A stretch of DNA of 64,000 nt. Origin: Nitrospiraceae bacterium. Lineage in GTDB: Bacteria; Nitrospirota; Nitrospiria; Nitrospirales; UBA8639. Shown here piece by piece: positions 19,330 to 28,284 of this stretch. The notes under the pieces were generated by a model. That model was not told the origin of the DNA. It saw nothing but the letters and a program-made list of their open reading frames with translations, and ran no database searches. Each line of letters begins with the position of its first letter. Positions within the stretch are counted from its first letter, which is position 1. The position numbers and the translations under genes were made by a program. The DNA is taken from NCBI GenBank assembly GCA_020632635.1, contig JACKFE010000002.1, positions 434,001 through 498,000 on the forward strand, in the 5' to 3' direction.

Positions 19330-19531
19330 TCACTAGGAGCCAAGTTAGCACTTTCCTTATACAAACGCAAGTCTACTTGCCCCCCTTCACGCTCTGAGCT
19401 TGAGGATGCCATTCCATCCCCCATGGCTAACCATGGGCATAAGAAACACCCCATGATAATCTATTCTTCACAGAAGAAGCGGGGCTGTTAAGTCGCAATC
19501 TGTTTTTATGATTGAAGAGAGGAGCAGGGAT

Positions 19532-20464
19532 ATGGCCACAATTCTTTCAGTTGCATCAGGAAAAGGCGGAGTTGGGAAAAGCATGGTGGTGAGTAACCTC
19601 GGCCTTCTCCTCTCCCGCAAAGGGAAAAAAGTCATTTTGGTTGACCTGGATATTGGCGGGGCCAACCTCCACATTTTATTTGGCATGTTTCATCCGCCAT
19701 CGACGCTCACTGACTTTCTCACCAACCGGATCAAAAATCTGGAAGAGATCGCTCACCCGATCAATCCTCCCTCGCACCTGAGGCTTATTCCGGGGACAGG
19801 AGAAACGTTAATTACCTCCAACTTGCAACATGCAAAAAAGAAACGGCTCATTCGGCATTTACAACAATTGGATGCCGATGTCGTCATTGTGGATGTGGGA
19901 GCAGGAACCAGTTACCACACACTCGACTTTTTCCTGTTGGCGGACTATTACCTGGCCGTAGCCACTCCTGATCCCACCTCAGTCTTGGATCTCTATCGAT
20001 TCATTAAACTTGCGGCCATCAGAAAGGTTCTTACGGGATTTTTGGCTCGAGATCCCGTCTCGGAAGCCCTCCTCACCAAAGATTTCCATAGTGTGGCCGA
20101 GGTCTTGGAAGCCGTGGGCCGAACCAGTGAATCCGGTGTCGCCTTGGCCCAAGAAGCCCTCCGGGATTTTCAGCCAGCCTTAATATTAAACCGGATGGGC
20201 CCCAAAGCCAGGATTAATACCCTGCAGCTCCAGCATTTACTCAAACAGTATGTCGGCACCACCTTGACGGTTGCAGGGAATATCCCCGAAGACCCTCAAG
20301 TCCATCATTCCATTTTGAAATATCTTCCCGTCATCGACCTGGCTCCAACCTGCCCTGCGGCCCAAGCTTTCCAGGACTTAGGAGAGAACATCTTCTCCTT
20401 AATAAGCCAACCGAAACACCGGGAGGAAGAAGGGTTTGCAGAACCGAGAAAAATGCGAGCTTGA
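19532..20464 (+). CDS. MinD/ParA-like (FlhG/YlxH type) P-loop ATPase
   Basis: A deviant-Walker ATPase of the MinD/ParA class. The start at 19532 (MATILSVASGKGGVGKS) is preferred because GGAG lies about 8 bases upstream; an ATG 24 bases earlier has none. Deviant Walker A is KGGVGKS, with VDLDIGGANL (switch) and VDVGAGTSYHTLDFF after it. The ~150-residue C-terminal half and the final acidic/basic tail are variable. Such stand-alone MinD-like proteins often control placement of a polar structure or a local regulator; no flagellar gene is adjacent, so the role is unknown. Confidence 0.85.
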   Translation: MATILSVASGKGGVGKSMVVSNLGLLLSRKGKKVILVDLDIGGANLHILFGMFHPPSTLTDFLTNRIKNLEEIAHPINPPSHLRLIPGTGETLITSNLQHAKKKRLIRHLQQLDADVVIVDVGAGTSYHTLDFFLLADYYLAVATPDPTSVLDLYRFIKLAAIRKVLTGFLARDPVSEALLTKDFHSVAEVLEAVGRTSESGVALAQEALRDFQPALILNRMGPKARINTLQLQHLLKQYVGTTLTVAGNIPEDPQVHHSILKYLPVIDLAPTCPAAQAFQDLGENIFSLISQPKHREEEGFAEPRKMRA

Positions 20465-20551
20465 AAAGCCTCGGCGAGGTGGATTAGGCCGTCACCCGAA
20501 TCTTTGCCGGTAATCAGGTTCGACAAGAGGCCATTAGGGCACCCCAAAGGC

Positions 20552-21475
20552 CTAGGAAGGATCGGACGGGGCCAAATTTCGAATAGCTTTCGAGAGAGAC
20601 TTTAATGTCATTGAGACGCTCTCCAATTCAGCCCCTTTATTTTGGAGCTCGGACTGCATGGCTGAAACCTTTCCCACCAATCGATCACGTTCAGCGGAGA
20701 TTTTCCCGAAGTCAATGAGTCGCTTCTCCAACTCCTTGACCTTGCCATCCAAATCCTGCCCCATTTTTTGAGCACGAACGGACTCTCCCTTGACGGCTTC
20801 GTAATCTTTGGTCAGCGATTCCAGCCTGGCCTCCGCCGCTTGCAACCCCTTTTGGGCATCGCTCCGGTCTTCTTCACTTTCTAAAAACTGCTGATTCAGA
20901 CGATCAATCACACCAATCCACTCTCTGGCCGTTCCGCGTAGGGATGGAGACGCTCCAGGAAGCGTAGCAGTCTTTCCCAACTGATTCACGACTTGTTGAA
21001 ACCAGTCAATAAATAACGTGGCTTCTCGAAAATTGAGTTCCACGGGAGAAGAGGATTCCTCAGCGGAGGCAATGGGCTCCTCGGTGGCCTTGGGACCGGG
21101 GGAAGCGGCTGAGGCCTTCTTGGAAGCACCGGAATCGTGATTGTGGGATGCGCCATTATGAAATTGGTGCAACAGCACGGCCACGCAATGACGACAAAAA
21201 GGCTGCTCGGTGGAAGGACAGGAGCATTTCGTGGAAAGGGTGCCCCCTTTCAACTTTATCGTTTGAGAGTACACCCCATAGGTGCCATTCACTTCCGCGA
21301 CAACTTGGGTGGCATCGGATTCCAGAATATTGACCCGGCTATCGGAAAAATATTGATTGCCAATTTTAAATACCTGCCCACCCACCACCGATTGGACCAT
21401 TTCAGGATCCAATTGAAACAATTCCTGAGCAGAACAGGCGATGCGATTTCTCATGTCATCCTCACTTCCCGCCAC
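20552..21475 (-). CDS. SWIM zinc-finger protein with coiled-coil tail
   Basis: A 307-residue protein with a SWIM zinc finger (CxCx7CxH: Cys84, Cys86, Cys94, His96) preceded by a beta-rich segment. Residues ~110-155 are Ala/Ser/Glu-rich, and ~210-295 form a strong heptad-like coiled coil with many Glu/Lys/Leu. SWIM domains bind DNA or proteins. Here the finger is joined to a coiled coil instead of an SNF2 helicase. The start may be at the second Met (residue 8). It is convergent with the MinD-like gene and divergent from the HDOD gene. Confidence 0.78.
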   Translation of the reverse strand: MAGSEDDMRNRIACSAQELFQLDPEMVQSVVGGQVFKIGNQYFSDSRVNILESDATQVVAEVNGTYGVYSQTIKLKGGTLSTKCSCPSTEQPFCRHCVAVLLHQFHNGASHNHDSGASKKASAASPGPKATEEPIASAEESSSPVELNFREATLFIDWFQQVVNQLGKTATLPGASPSLRGTAREWIGVIDRLNQQFLESEEDRSDAQKGLQAAEARLESLTKDYEAVKGESVRAQKMGQDLDGKVKELEKRLIDFGKISAERDRLVGKVSAMQSELQNKGAELESVSMTLKSLSKAIRNLAPSDPS

Positions 21476-21656
21476 GCTTGGGGTTTACATTCCACCCTTC
21501 CCTGTAGACTTCATCCTTAATCTTTCGGATTATTTAACCGAGAATCAATCAGAGAGCTAACCTAGTGTCGCCTTTTTTATCATACTTCTACCCCCTTAGC
21601 TCAAGTTGAGGGCTATGTTTTCTTTTCCCAGCCTCTGAAGATTCCCATTTTCGACT

Positions 21657-23216
21657 ATGAAATCTCAAGGAACCGCGACGCCCCCTTCATTCCTGAAAAG
21701 TCTGCTGGAAGACGCCCCTGAAACGCTGCCTATTTTACGGCAAAGCTGCATCCAAGTCCTCAACCTGACGGAAGATGTTCGTTCCAGCGCAGGGGACGTG
21801 GGTGATGTCATTATGCGAGATCAGGCATTGATGGCCAATGTCATTAAAATTGCCAATAGCGCCGCCTTTCATACCCGAATCCCGGTAAAAACCCCCACGC
21901 ATGCGGTCGCAATCATCGGATTCGATATCATCCAAGCTATGGCGGTGGCGTCACAATTAATCGAACAGGCCGACGCATTCGGCGCGAACACCACCTGCTT
22001 GAAACACCTCCTGGCACGAGCGCTCGTCGCCGGAACCCAGGCTCAAGAAATAGGAAACGCCCTGCATTACGGGGAACCCGGATTCCTCTTTACCAACGCC
22101 ATGCTGTATTCCCTGGGAGATTTAATTTTGGCCCTCTGCCGGCCGGATATTGCCCAACAACTGGAGACCATCCGGCAACAAGACCCAGACAAAGTGCCTA
22201 AGGCGGAATTGGCTTTGCTGGGGCGGCCGTTGCGGGCCATTGCCGCCTCCATGGCCAAGCACTGGCACCTACCCGACACCCTCATCAACCTCCTGGAAAA
22301 AAAACCTGTATGGCCGACCACGCGACCAACCTCGGACCAACGTATCATGGAGGGCATTGTCCGGGCCGCCAACGAACTCAGCTATAGCCTGCTGAACCCC
22401 ACCATCAAAGGACAAAGCGACACGCTCAATAATCTCATCGAAAAATTTCTGCCTCCCTATGGGCTGTCTTTCGATCAACTACAACAAATCTCAATAAAAG
22501 CCTTCCTCAAGGCAACCGAAATCGCCAAAGTTATTAATATCGAATCCCATCACCTGACTCCAGTCATAGATCCACGGCAGCCTACTATTACACATCAACC
22601 CTTGCGCCAACTCACTCACGCTATTCAACAAGCCATCGCCCCGGATACCTCTCAGGCCCCAATCCCGGCAGAACCTGAGGAAAAGCCCTCGTCAGCCACC
22701 CGTCCGGCCCCCACGTCAGACCATCTCTTGTCTGATTTTACCCTACAGGCCATGAAAATACGGGAAGCCTCCACCCTCATCACGTTAGCGACTCAAACCT
22801 TGTATGCCTCATACGGATTTGAACGAGTTCTCTTGGCCCTTGTTACTCCCAACAAAGAACACCTCAAAGGAAAAATAGGTTTTGGAAAAGCCGTTGATCA
22901 AATAGTCCCCCTCCTGGTTGTTTCCTTGGACTCCGGGTCCTTTTGCCATCGACTCCTCACGCACTATCAAACCATTCGCTACCACTCCTTGGAAAAAGAA
23001 CGGGACGTAGCAGCCATTCCTGAAGAGTTCAAGAAACAGTGGGGACCCATCCCTGGTTTTGTCGGCGCGTTATATGCCCCCAACAAACCTATCGGGCTCA
23101 TCTTTGCCGATCGTGGCTCAACTCATACCCCACTTACGGAAGGCGACTTTGCGGCGTTTGCCATGATTCTGTCTCAGACCAATGCCAATCTCGCTCGCCT
23201 GACATTGCAATCCTGA
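21657..23216 (+). CDS. HDOD-domain signalling protein with C-terminal GAF-like domain
   Basis: The N-terminal ~270 residues match the HDOD domain: RDQALMANVIKIANSAAF, the HAVAIIGFD helix and later AKHWHLPDTL, a degenerate HD fold without obvious catalytic pairs. Residues ~290-360 are a Pro/Ala-rich linker. The last ~160 residues look GAF-like (YASYGFERVLLALV, then KPIGLIFADRG). HDOD proteins usually act in signalling and second-messenger-linked regulation; ligand and partner are not visible here. Confidence 0.8.
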   Translation: MKSQGTATPPSFLKSLLEDAPETLPILRQSCIQVLNLTEDVRSSAGDVGDVIMRDQALMANVIKIANSAAFHTRIPVKTPTHAVAIIGFDIIQAMAVASQLIEQADAFGANTTCLKHLLARALVAGTQAQEIGNALHYGEPGFLFTNAMLYSLGDLILALCRPDIAQQLETIRQQDPDKVPKAELALLGRPLRAIAASMAKHWHLPDTLINLLEKKPVWPTTRPTSDQRIMEGIVRAANELSYSLLNPTIKGQSDTLNNLIEKFLPPYGLSFDQLQQISIKAFLKATEIAKVINIESHHLTPVIDPRQPTITHQPLRQLTHAIQQAIAPDTSQAPIPAEPEEKPSSATRPAPTSDHLLSDFTLQAMKIREASTLITLATQTLYASYGFERVLLALVTPNKEHLKGKIGFGKAVDQIVPLLVVSLDSGSFCHRLLTHYQTIRYHSLEKERDVAAIPEEFKKQWGPIPGFVGALYAPNKPIGLIFADRGSTHTPLTEGDFAAFAMILSQTNANLARLTLQS

Positions 23217-23321
23217 TTGCCCCACCCTCACGGACTAAACGGGAACCTCTGGCCAATGACGGCAAGAAAACATCAATCCTAGAATGAGTGTGAAAAAGAA
23301 AAAACAGGGGAAGGAATTTTC

Positions 23322-23397
23322 TGGTGAGCCGCGTGCGGCTCGAACGCACGACCCTCGCCTTAAAAGGGCGATGCTCTACCAACTGAGCTAGCGGCTC
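23322..23397 (-). tRNA. tRNA-Lys (UUU)
   Basis: A full cloverleaf of 76 bases. The acceptor stem GAGCCGC/GCGGCTC has discriminator A and an encoded CCA. The D-arm contains AGCTCAGTTGGTAGAGC, the anticodon stem is TCGCC/GGCGA with loop CTTTTAA giving anticodon UUU, and the T-arm is GTGCG/CGCAC with loop TTCGAGC. Confidence 0.96.
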
Positions 23398-23475
23398 ACA
23401 GAAGGGCGATGCTACCAATGCCTCTCGCCGTTGTCAAACCAATTCACGATTCGAAAAACATTCCGCATGGCTGGC

Positions 23476-24780
23476 CTATCGTTTTCGAGACGTGGTGAGA
23501 GGATTACGTAACACAATTGTGTCTTCACGTTTGGAGCCAGTGGAAATCATATCCATGGGGCATCCTGTCAACTCCTCAATACGACGGAGATAGCGCTTAG
23601 CTGCCATAGGCAACGCTTTATAGGCACGTAATCCCGTGGTATCGGTTGCCCACCCAGCCCACCGCTCATAGACGGGCTCGCAGCCTTGCAACACCTCTAA
23701 ATCGGCAGGCATTTCTTTATACAGCTTTCCTTGATATCGATAGCCGGTGCAAATTTTCAATTCTTTCGCCCCATCCAAAACATCTAACTTGGTGATCGCC
23801 AAGGAAGTCAGGCCATTCGTACGGACCGCATGCCGCAACAACACACTATCCAGCCAACCACACCGTCTGGCTCGTCCAGTAGTGGAACCATACTCATGAC
23901 CGCGAGTCATCAACATCTGGCCAATCTCATCTTGTAATTCGGTGACAAAAGGACCGCCGCCAACCCGTGTGGTGTAAGCTTTGGTAACCCCTAAGACGGC
24001 ATCGATTTTTGTGGGCCCCACACCGCTGCCCGTACAGGCCCCACCCGCACACGCACTTGACGACGTGACAAAAGGATAAGTCCCAAAATCCACATCCAAA
24101 TGCGTGCCTTGAGCCCCCTCGAACAAGATACGCTGCTTCTTGCTCATCGCACGGTCCAATGCCACCGATACATCCGCAATATAGGGGCGCAGGCGCTCTC
24201 CATACGCCTCATATTCTTTGGCGATCAGGTCAACCGTAAACCCATCGGCGTTATGAATGTGCTTGAGAAACGCATTAATCTCAACCAAATTTTCCTGTAC
24301 TTTTTGACGGAACAGGTCCGGGTTTAATAAATCACCCATACGAATGCCGATGCGAGCCATCTTGTCGACATAGGCAGGGCCGATACCTCGCCCCGTCGTG
24401 CCAATGCGTCGTGCCCCCTTGGCCTGTTCGGCCGCTTTGTCAATGGCTTTATGGTAGGGCATGATGAGATGCGCCCGATGACTGATGACAAACCGCTTGC
24501 CAAAGGTAATCCCTTGTGTTTGCAAATGATCCAATTCCCCGATAAGTCCACCGGGATCAATGACCACCCCATTTCCCAACACACACACCTTGCCGCGGTA
24601 GAGAATCCCCGAAGGAATGAGGTGAAAAATAAACGTGCCCTTGTTGGTGATGACCGTATGTCCGGCATTCGACCCGCCTTGATAGCGGACAATGACGTCA
24701 GCGTCCTTGGCCAGCAAGTCCACAATTTTTCCTTTTCCTTCGTCTCCCCATTGGGAGCCCACCACTACCAAAGCGGCCAT
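23476..24780 (-). CDS. purA: adenylosuccinate synthetase
   Basis: PurA joins IMP and aspartate using GTP in the first committed step to AMP. The 434-residue protein opens VVVGSQWGDEGKGKIVD with the P-loop and catalytic Asp, and continues with NAGHTV, GTTGRGIGPAY, QKILFEGAQG-type sequence (QRILFEGAQG), TRVGGGPF and GSTTGRARRCGW. GGAGG precedes the start at proper distance. It lies just downstream of no other minus-strand gene, so it is probably transcribed alone. Confidence 0.97.
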   Translation of the reverse strand: MAALVVVGSQWGDEGKGKIVDLLAKDADVIVRYQGGSNAGHTVITNKGTFIFHLIPSGILYRGKVCVLGNGVVIDPGGLIGELDHLQTQGITFGKRFVISHRAHLIMPYHKAIDKAAEQAKGARRIGTTGRGIGPAYVDKMARIGIRMGDLLNPDLFRQKVQENLVEINAFLKHIHNADGFTVDLIAKEYEAYGERLRPYIADVSVALDRAMSKKQRILFEGAQGTHLDVDFGTYPFVTSSSACAGGACTGSGVGPTKIDAVLGVTKAYTTRVGGGPFVTELQDEIGQMLMTRGHEYGSTTGRARRCGWLDSVLLRHAVRTNGLTSLAITKLDVLDGAKELKICTGYRYQGKLYKEMPADLEVLQGCEPVYERWAGWATDTTGLRAYKALPMAAKRYLRRIEELTGCPMDMISTGSKREDTIVLRNPLTTSRKR

Positions 24781-24997
24781 AGAGTTCCTCCGCGTGAAAG
24801 GACTGAACAGAAGACAAAAAAAAAGCCCTGACAGGGGTCAGCCAGAGCAACGCCGGAGAATCGTAGGTATTGGCGGCAAATTTGTCAATGTGAAAATCAC
24901 TCTTGTCCCGAGAGTCTATATAGGAAGTCAATGGGAAGAGGGTATCGGTCATTTCCTTGACCGAGCATCAAGCCCATGATAGCATCGTTTTCGGTGT

Positions 24998-25073
24998 GGG
25001 GCTGTAGCGCAGTTGGGAGCGCGCGTGAATGGCATTCACGAGGTCGCCGGTTCAATCCCGGCCAGCTCCACCA
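24998..25073 (+). tRNA. tRNA-Ala (GGC)
   Basis: A 76-base cloverleaf with acceptor GGGGCTG/CAGCTCC, which includes the G3:U70 pair that marks alanine tRNAs. The anticodon stem CGTGA/TCACG has loop ATGGCAT (anticodon GGC). The T-arm GCCGG/CCGGC carries loop TTCAATC, and CCA is encoded. Confidence 0.96.
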
Positions 25074-25161
25074 ATTTTCCTTCCTCCTTGCCGTCTTCCT
25101 CATCATGACAAAGGGGTCTGGATTGTTGAGTCACCTCCAAACACTTGGTTGATGGTTTCGC

Positions 25162-27015
25162 ATGCTGCATATCGAACAAATCTCGAAACAGTTCCCGACG
25201 AAAACCTTGTTTAACAAGGCTTCAGCCCACCTGAAGCCCAATACCCGGGTAGGATTAGTAGGGCCCAATGGGACAGGAAAAACCACGATCCTTCGCATGA
25301 TCACCGGAGAAGACGAACCCGAGTCAGGACGCATCCGCAAACGCCCCCACCTCAAAATCGGCTATCTTCCCCAGGAGCTGGAAAGCCTTCCAGGACGAAC
25401 GATCTTGGAAGCCACCCACCGCAACCAATATCCGGAACATGAAGCCAAACGCATTTTGGCCGGCTTGGGCTTTGGCGAGGGCGATTGGGACCGCAGCATG
25501 GCTACCTTATCGGGAGGCTATCGTATGCGTGTAGCGTTAGCGCACCTCCTCTTATCCGGCCCCGACGTGCTCATGCTGGACGAGCCGACCAACCACTTGG
25601 ATAAACCCACACAGGCCTGGCTGGAAAACTTTCTTCTCTCCACGAAAATAACCCTGCTGATGATCAGCCATGACACGGCGTTTTTGGACCGCATGGTGAC
25701 CCACATCTGGGAATTGCGGAATTACACCATTCAGGAATACCGAGGCAATTACACACGGTTTCAGAAATTGCGTGACGAACGGGACGCCCAGGAATTGTCC
25801 GCCGCCAACCGGCAGGCCAAAGAAATTTCCCGCGTGCAATCCTTTGTCGATCGATTCCGGTATCAAGCCAATAAGGCCAGCCAAGTCCAGTCCCGCATCA
25901 AACAACTCGATAAAGTCAAACGCATCGAATTACAACGGGATACCAAGCGCCTCCGATTCAAATTTCCCGACCCCACTCCCAGCGGCAAAGTCGTCTTTGA
26001 ACTCACCGGCATCGCCAAACGGTACGGGGAAAAAGTAGTCTATGACGGGCTGAATTTTTCCGTGGATCGCGGACAGCGGGTCGCCTTGGTAGGAGAAAAC
26101 GGCGCGGGCAAATCCACGCTGCTCAAAATCCTATCCGGCGTCCTGCCTTTTGACGAAGGGAAACGGACACTGGGCCATGGCGTCACGGTGCACTACTTCG
26201 CCCAACATCAAGCCGAAATCCTCAATCCCGAACATTCCATCCTGGAATCGCTGGAAGATGCCGCGCCCATGGCCGAACGCAACGCACTCCGAACACTCGC
26301 AGGCGTCTTCTTATTTACGGGCAATGACCAAAAAAAACCCATTAAGGCCCTAAGCGGCGGCGAACGAAACCGAGTCGCCCTGGCACGCATGCTCATTGAG
26401 CCAGCCAATACGTTGTTGCTGGATGAGCCGACCAACCATCTGGACCCGGCATCCGTGGATATTCTCACGGATGCGTTGACCAACTTCCCCGGCACCATTG
26501 TGTTCATCTCCCATGATCCGACATTTCTCATGCGCGTCGCGACGCGCGTCGTGGAAATCGATGAGGGGCAGGCTCGAGATTACATCGGAGATTATGAATA
26601 TTATTTATGGAAACGGTCAAAGGAACTCGAGCAAGAGAGTCCGCCTGAAACCGTACAACTCAAAAAGTTAGATAAAAAAGCGAAGAAATCCAAAGAACCC
26701 TCGACGCCAAGCAATGGGACACCCCCTGCGCCACAGCCCGAAGCCGCCCAACCCTCTTCACGACGCGATTTAAGCAAGAGTATCGCCCGGTTGGAAAAAC
26801 AGGTGGCAAAAGCGGAACAAGACATTGCCGACCTGGAAACCCGCATCAAAGACCGCGATGCGGAATTGGCCAATCCCGCCACATACCAGGACTATGCCCG
26901 CTGGAATACCCTGCATCAAGAACGTGACCAGTGGGGGCACGAACTCGACCGCCTCACCCACAAATGGGGCGACCTCAGCGCCGAACTCGAATCCCAAAAA
27001 TCCCAGATTTCATAA
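25162..27015 (+). CDS. ABC-F family ATPase (translation factor/ribosome-associated type)
   Basis: A 617-residue protein with two ABC ATPase domains in tandem and no membrane segments. Domain 1 (~1-235) has GPNGTGKTT, LSGGYRMR and LDEPTNHLD; domain 2 (~285-500) has GENGAGKST, LSGGERNR and LDEPTNHLD. The inter-domain linker (~235-285) is Arg/Lys/Gln-rich, as expected for the P-site tRNA interaction motif. A Lys/Pro-rich spacer and a C-terminal coiled coil (~545-617) follow, as in Uup-like members. ABC-F proteins act on the ribosome; which subfamily this is cannot be fixed by eye. A copy of its last bases reappears beyond the Fic gene. Confidence 0.93.
   Translation: MLHIEQISKQFPTKTLFNKASAHLKPNTRVGLVGPNGTGKTTILRMITGEDEPESGRIRKRPHLKIGYLPQELESLPGRTILEATHRNQYPEHEAKRILAGLGFGEGDWDRSMATLSGGYRMRVALAHLLLSGPDVLMLDEPTNHLDKPTQAWLENFLLSTKITLLMISHDTAFLDRMVTHIWELRNYTIQEYRGNYTRFQKLRDERDAQELSAANRQAKEISRVQSFVDRFRYQANKASQVQSRIKQLDKVKRIELQRDTKRLRFKFPDPTPSGKVVFELTGIAKRYGEKVVYDGLNFSVDRGQRVALVGENGAGKSTLLKILSGVLPFDEGKRTLGHGVTVHYFAQHQAEILNPEHSILESLEDAAPMAERNALRTLAGVFLFTGNDQKKPIKALSGGERNRVALARMLIEPANTLLLDEPTNHLDPASVDILTDALTNFPGTIVFISHDPTFLMRVATRVVEIDEGQARDYIGDYEYYLWKRSKELEQESPPETVQLKKLDKKAKKSKEPSTPSNGTPPAPQPEAAQPSSRRDLSKSIARLEKQVAKAEQDIADLETRIKDRDAELANPATYQDYARWNTLHQERDQWGHELDRLTHKWGDLSAELESQKSQIS
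26980..27010 (+). repeat. direct repeat, left copy (3' end of the ABC-F gene)
   Basis: These 31 bases, ending 5 bases before the ABC-F stop codon region, recur at 28285-28315 with 29 of 31 positions identical when aligned by eye. The two copies bracket the Fic gene and its broken 3' part. Confidence 0.75.
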
Positions 27016-27054
27016 CGCCACACTCTTTTTCCCTTTGATCATCCTCCCTCGTCT

Positions 27055-27125
27055 GAGCCGAACATCCTGCCTATTCGGCTCATATTTTCACTATTATTGA
27101 GCCGATTACATGCTATAATCGGCTC
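27055..27125 (+). promoter_or_regulatory. two related inverted repeats, candidate operator of the Fic gene
   Basis: The first repeat is GAGCCGAA/TTCGGCTC (27055-27081, 11-base gap). The second is GAGCCGATT/AATCGGCTC (27099-27125, 9-base gap) and ends exactly before the Fic start codon. The half-sites share GAGCCGA, and the centres are about 44 bases apart, close to four helical turns. The second overlaps the -10 box. The first could also serve as a terminator hairpin for the ABC-F gene, though only ATATTTT follows it. Confidence 0.6.
27114..27119 (+). promoter_or_regulatory. -10 box of a probably leaderless Fic transcript
   Basis: A perfect TATAAT ends 6 bases before the Fic ATG, so the expected transcription start coincides with the start codon. 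No ribosome-binding site precedes the ATG, which fits a leaderless message. No convincing -35 box is present at 17 bases, so activity may be weak or regulated. Confidence 0.5.
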
Positions 27126-28025
27126 ATGGCCTATAACTGGCAACAAGACGACTGGCCGGATTTCCGCTATGACCTGTCCACCGTTGAGGAGGCGCTACTG
27201 ACGTTTGCCGAAAAAACCGGGCGGGCGAGTGGACTGTTAAAAGGCCTGACTGCAGAGACACAAACCGAGGCCATGATCGAGATGATGGTGGCGGAAGCGG
27301 TGAAGACCTCAGAGATTGAGGGCGAATATATAAGCCGCAAGGATGTCATGTCCTCCATCCGTAACAATCTGGGCCTCGGGCTGCCGGCGGAACCGGTGAC
27401 GGACAAACGAGCGGAAGGGGCGGCGGCTCTGATGCTGGATGTGCGGAGCAGCTTCGCCGAACCGTTGACCAGAGAAACGCTGTTTGTCTGGCACCGGATG
27501 ATCATGACCGGAAGCCGAGGGGTGAAGATCAGTCAATGGCGACGCCATGCCGAACCGATGCAAGTCGTATCCGGCCCGGTGGGAAAACCGACCGTGCATT
27601 TTGAAGCGCCGCCGTCATCTCACGTGCCGAAAGAAATGACTAGGTTCATTTCATGGTTCAATGAAACGGCTCCCGGCGGAACGCAGGAGATCAAACGGCC
27701 GATCGTGCGGGCAGCTGTGGTGCATCTCTATTTTGAATCCATTCATCCTTTTGAAGACGGCAATGGCCGGATCGGACGGGCCCTTTCGGAAAAAGCCCTG
27801 TCTCAAGGAATCAAGCGACCGATGCTACTGAGTCTGTCGCGCACCATCGAAACGCACAGAAAGGAATATTACGAAGCGCTGCAAACGGGGCAACAATCCA
27901 ATGAGATTACCGCATGGGTCACGTGGTTTGTGAAGATGGCGGTCGAAGCGCAGGAGTTTGCCGAAGAGCAGATCGAATTCACATTGAAGAAAACGAAGTT
28001 CTTCGATCGCTTCAAAGCAGGGTGA
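27126..28025 (+). CDS. Fic-domain protein (AMPylase-type), C-terminal domain lost to frameshift
   Basis: Fic enzymes attach AMP or related groups to target-protein hydroxyls. The 299 residues contain an N-terminal DUF4172-like domain with the inhibitory-helix motif T-S-E-I-E-G at about residue 60, and the catalytic loop HPFEDGNGRIGRAL with His at about 206. Key residues are intact, so the core could fold and act. The normal C-terminal winged-helix domain is absent from this frame: the stop at 28023-28025 arises from a one-base loss. A homologous continuation in other frames runs to 28235. Base composition is richer in GC than the DNA that follows. Confidence 0.88.
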   Translation: MAYNWQQDDWPDFRYDLSTVEEALLTFAEKTGRASGLLKGLTAETQTEAMIEMMVAEAVKTSEIEGEYISRKDVMSSIRNNLGLGLPAEPVTDKRAEGAAALMLDVRSSFAEPLTRETLFVWHRMIMTGSRGVKISQWRRHAEPMQVVSGPVGKPTVHFEAPPSSHVPKEMTRFISWFNETAPGGTQEIKRPIVRAAVVHLYFESIHPFEDGNGRIGRALSEKALSQGIKRPMLLSLSRTIETHRKEYYEALQTGQQSNEITAWVTWFVKMAVEAQEFAEEQIEFTLKKTKFFDRFKAG

Positions 28026-28235
28026 ACGAGCGTCAGCTCAAGGTGATGCGGCGCATGCTGGAAGAAGGGCCGGAAGGCTTTGAAGGCGGCATGAACGCCA
28101 AAAAATATATGGATCACAAACACGTCAAAAGCGACGGCAACTCGGGACTTACAGGATCTCGTCGAGAAGGGTGCGCTTGTTCCTTCTGGCGGCGGGCGAA
28201 GTACGCGCTACGAACTGAAGCTTGGTGGAGACTGA
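28017..28235 (+). pseudogene. frameshifted winged-helix C-terminus of the Fic protein
   Basis: After the Fic stop, another frame encodes VNERQLKVMRRMLEEGPEGF and reaches KKYM. After a second break near 28112, a further frame encodes ITNTSKATATRDLQDLV, then a GGGRSTRYEL ending and a stop at 28233-28235. This is the helix-turn-helix tail normally joined to DUF4172-type Fic proteins. Two small indels are needed to restore it: about one base lost near 28017 and a second near 28112. Confidence 0.75.
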
Positions 28236-28284
28236 TCGGATTTGTCGGTTCACATAACACAGGAAGCAGACACTCCGCAACCCT

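Noticed and set aside
19268..19500. Possible tRNA upstream of rimP, as found in some genomes
   Set aside because: No cloverleaf could be drawn; the only clear stems are the terminator and the CCATGG repeat.
24811..24850. Short stem followed by nine T residues upstream of purA on the minus strand
   Set aside because: Only a 5-bp CTGAC/GTCAG stem that is separated from the T tract; too weak to call a terminator.
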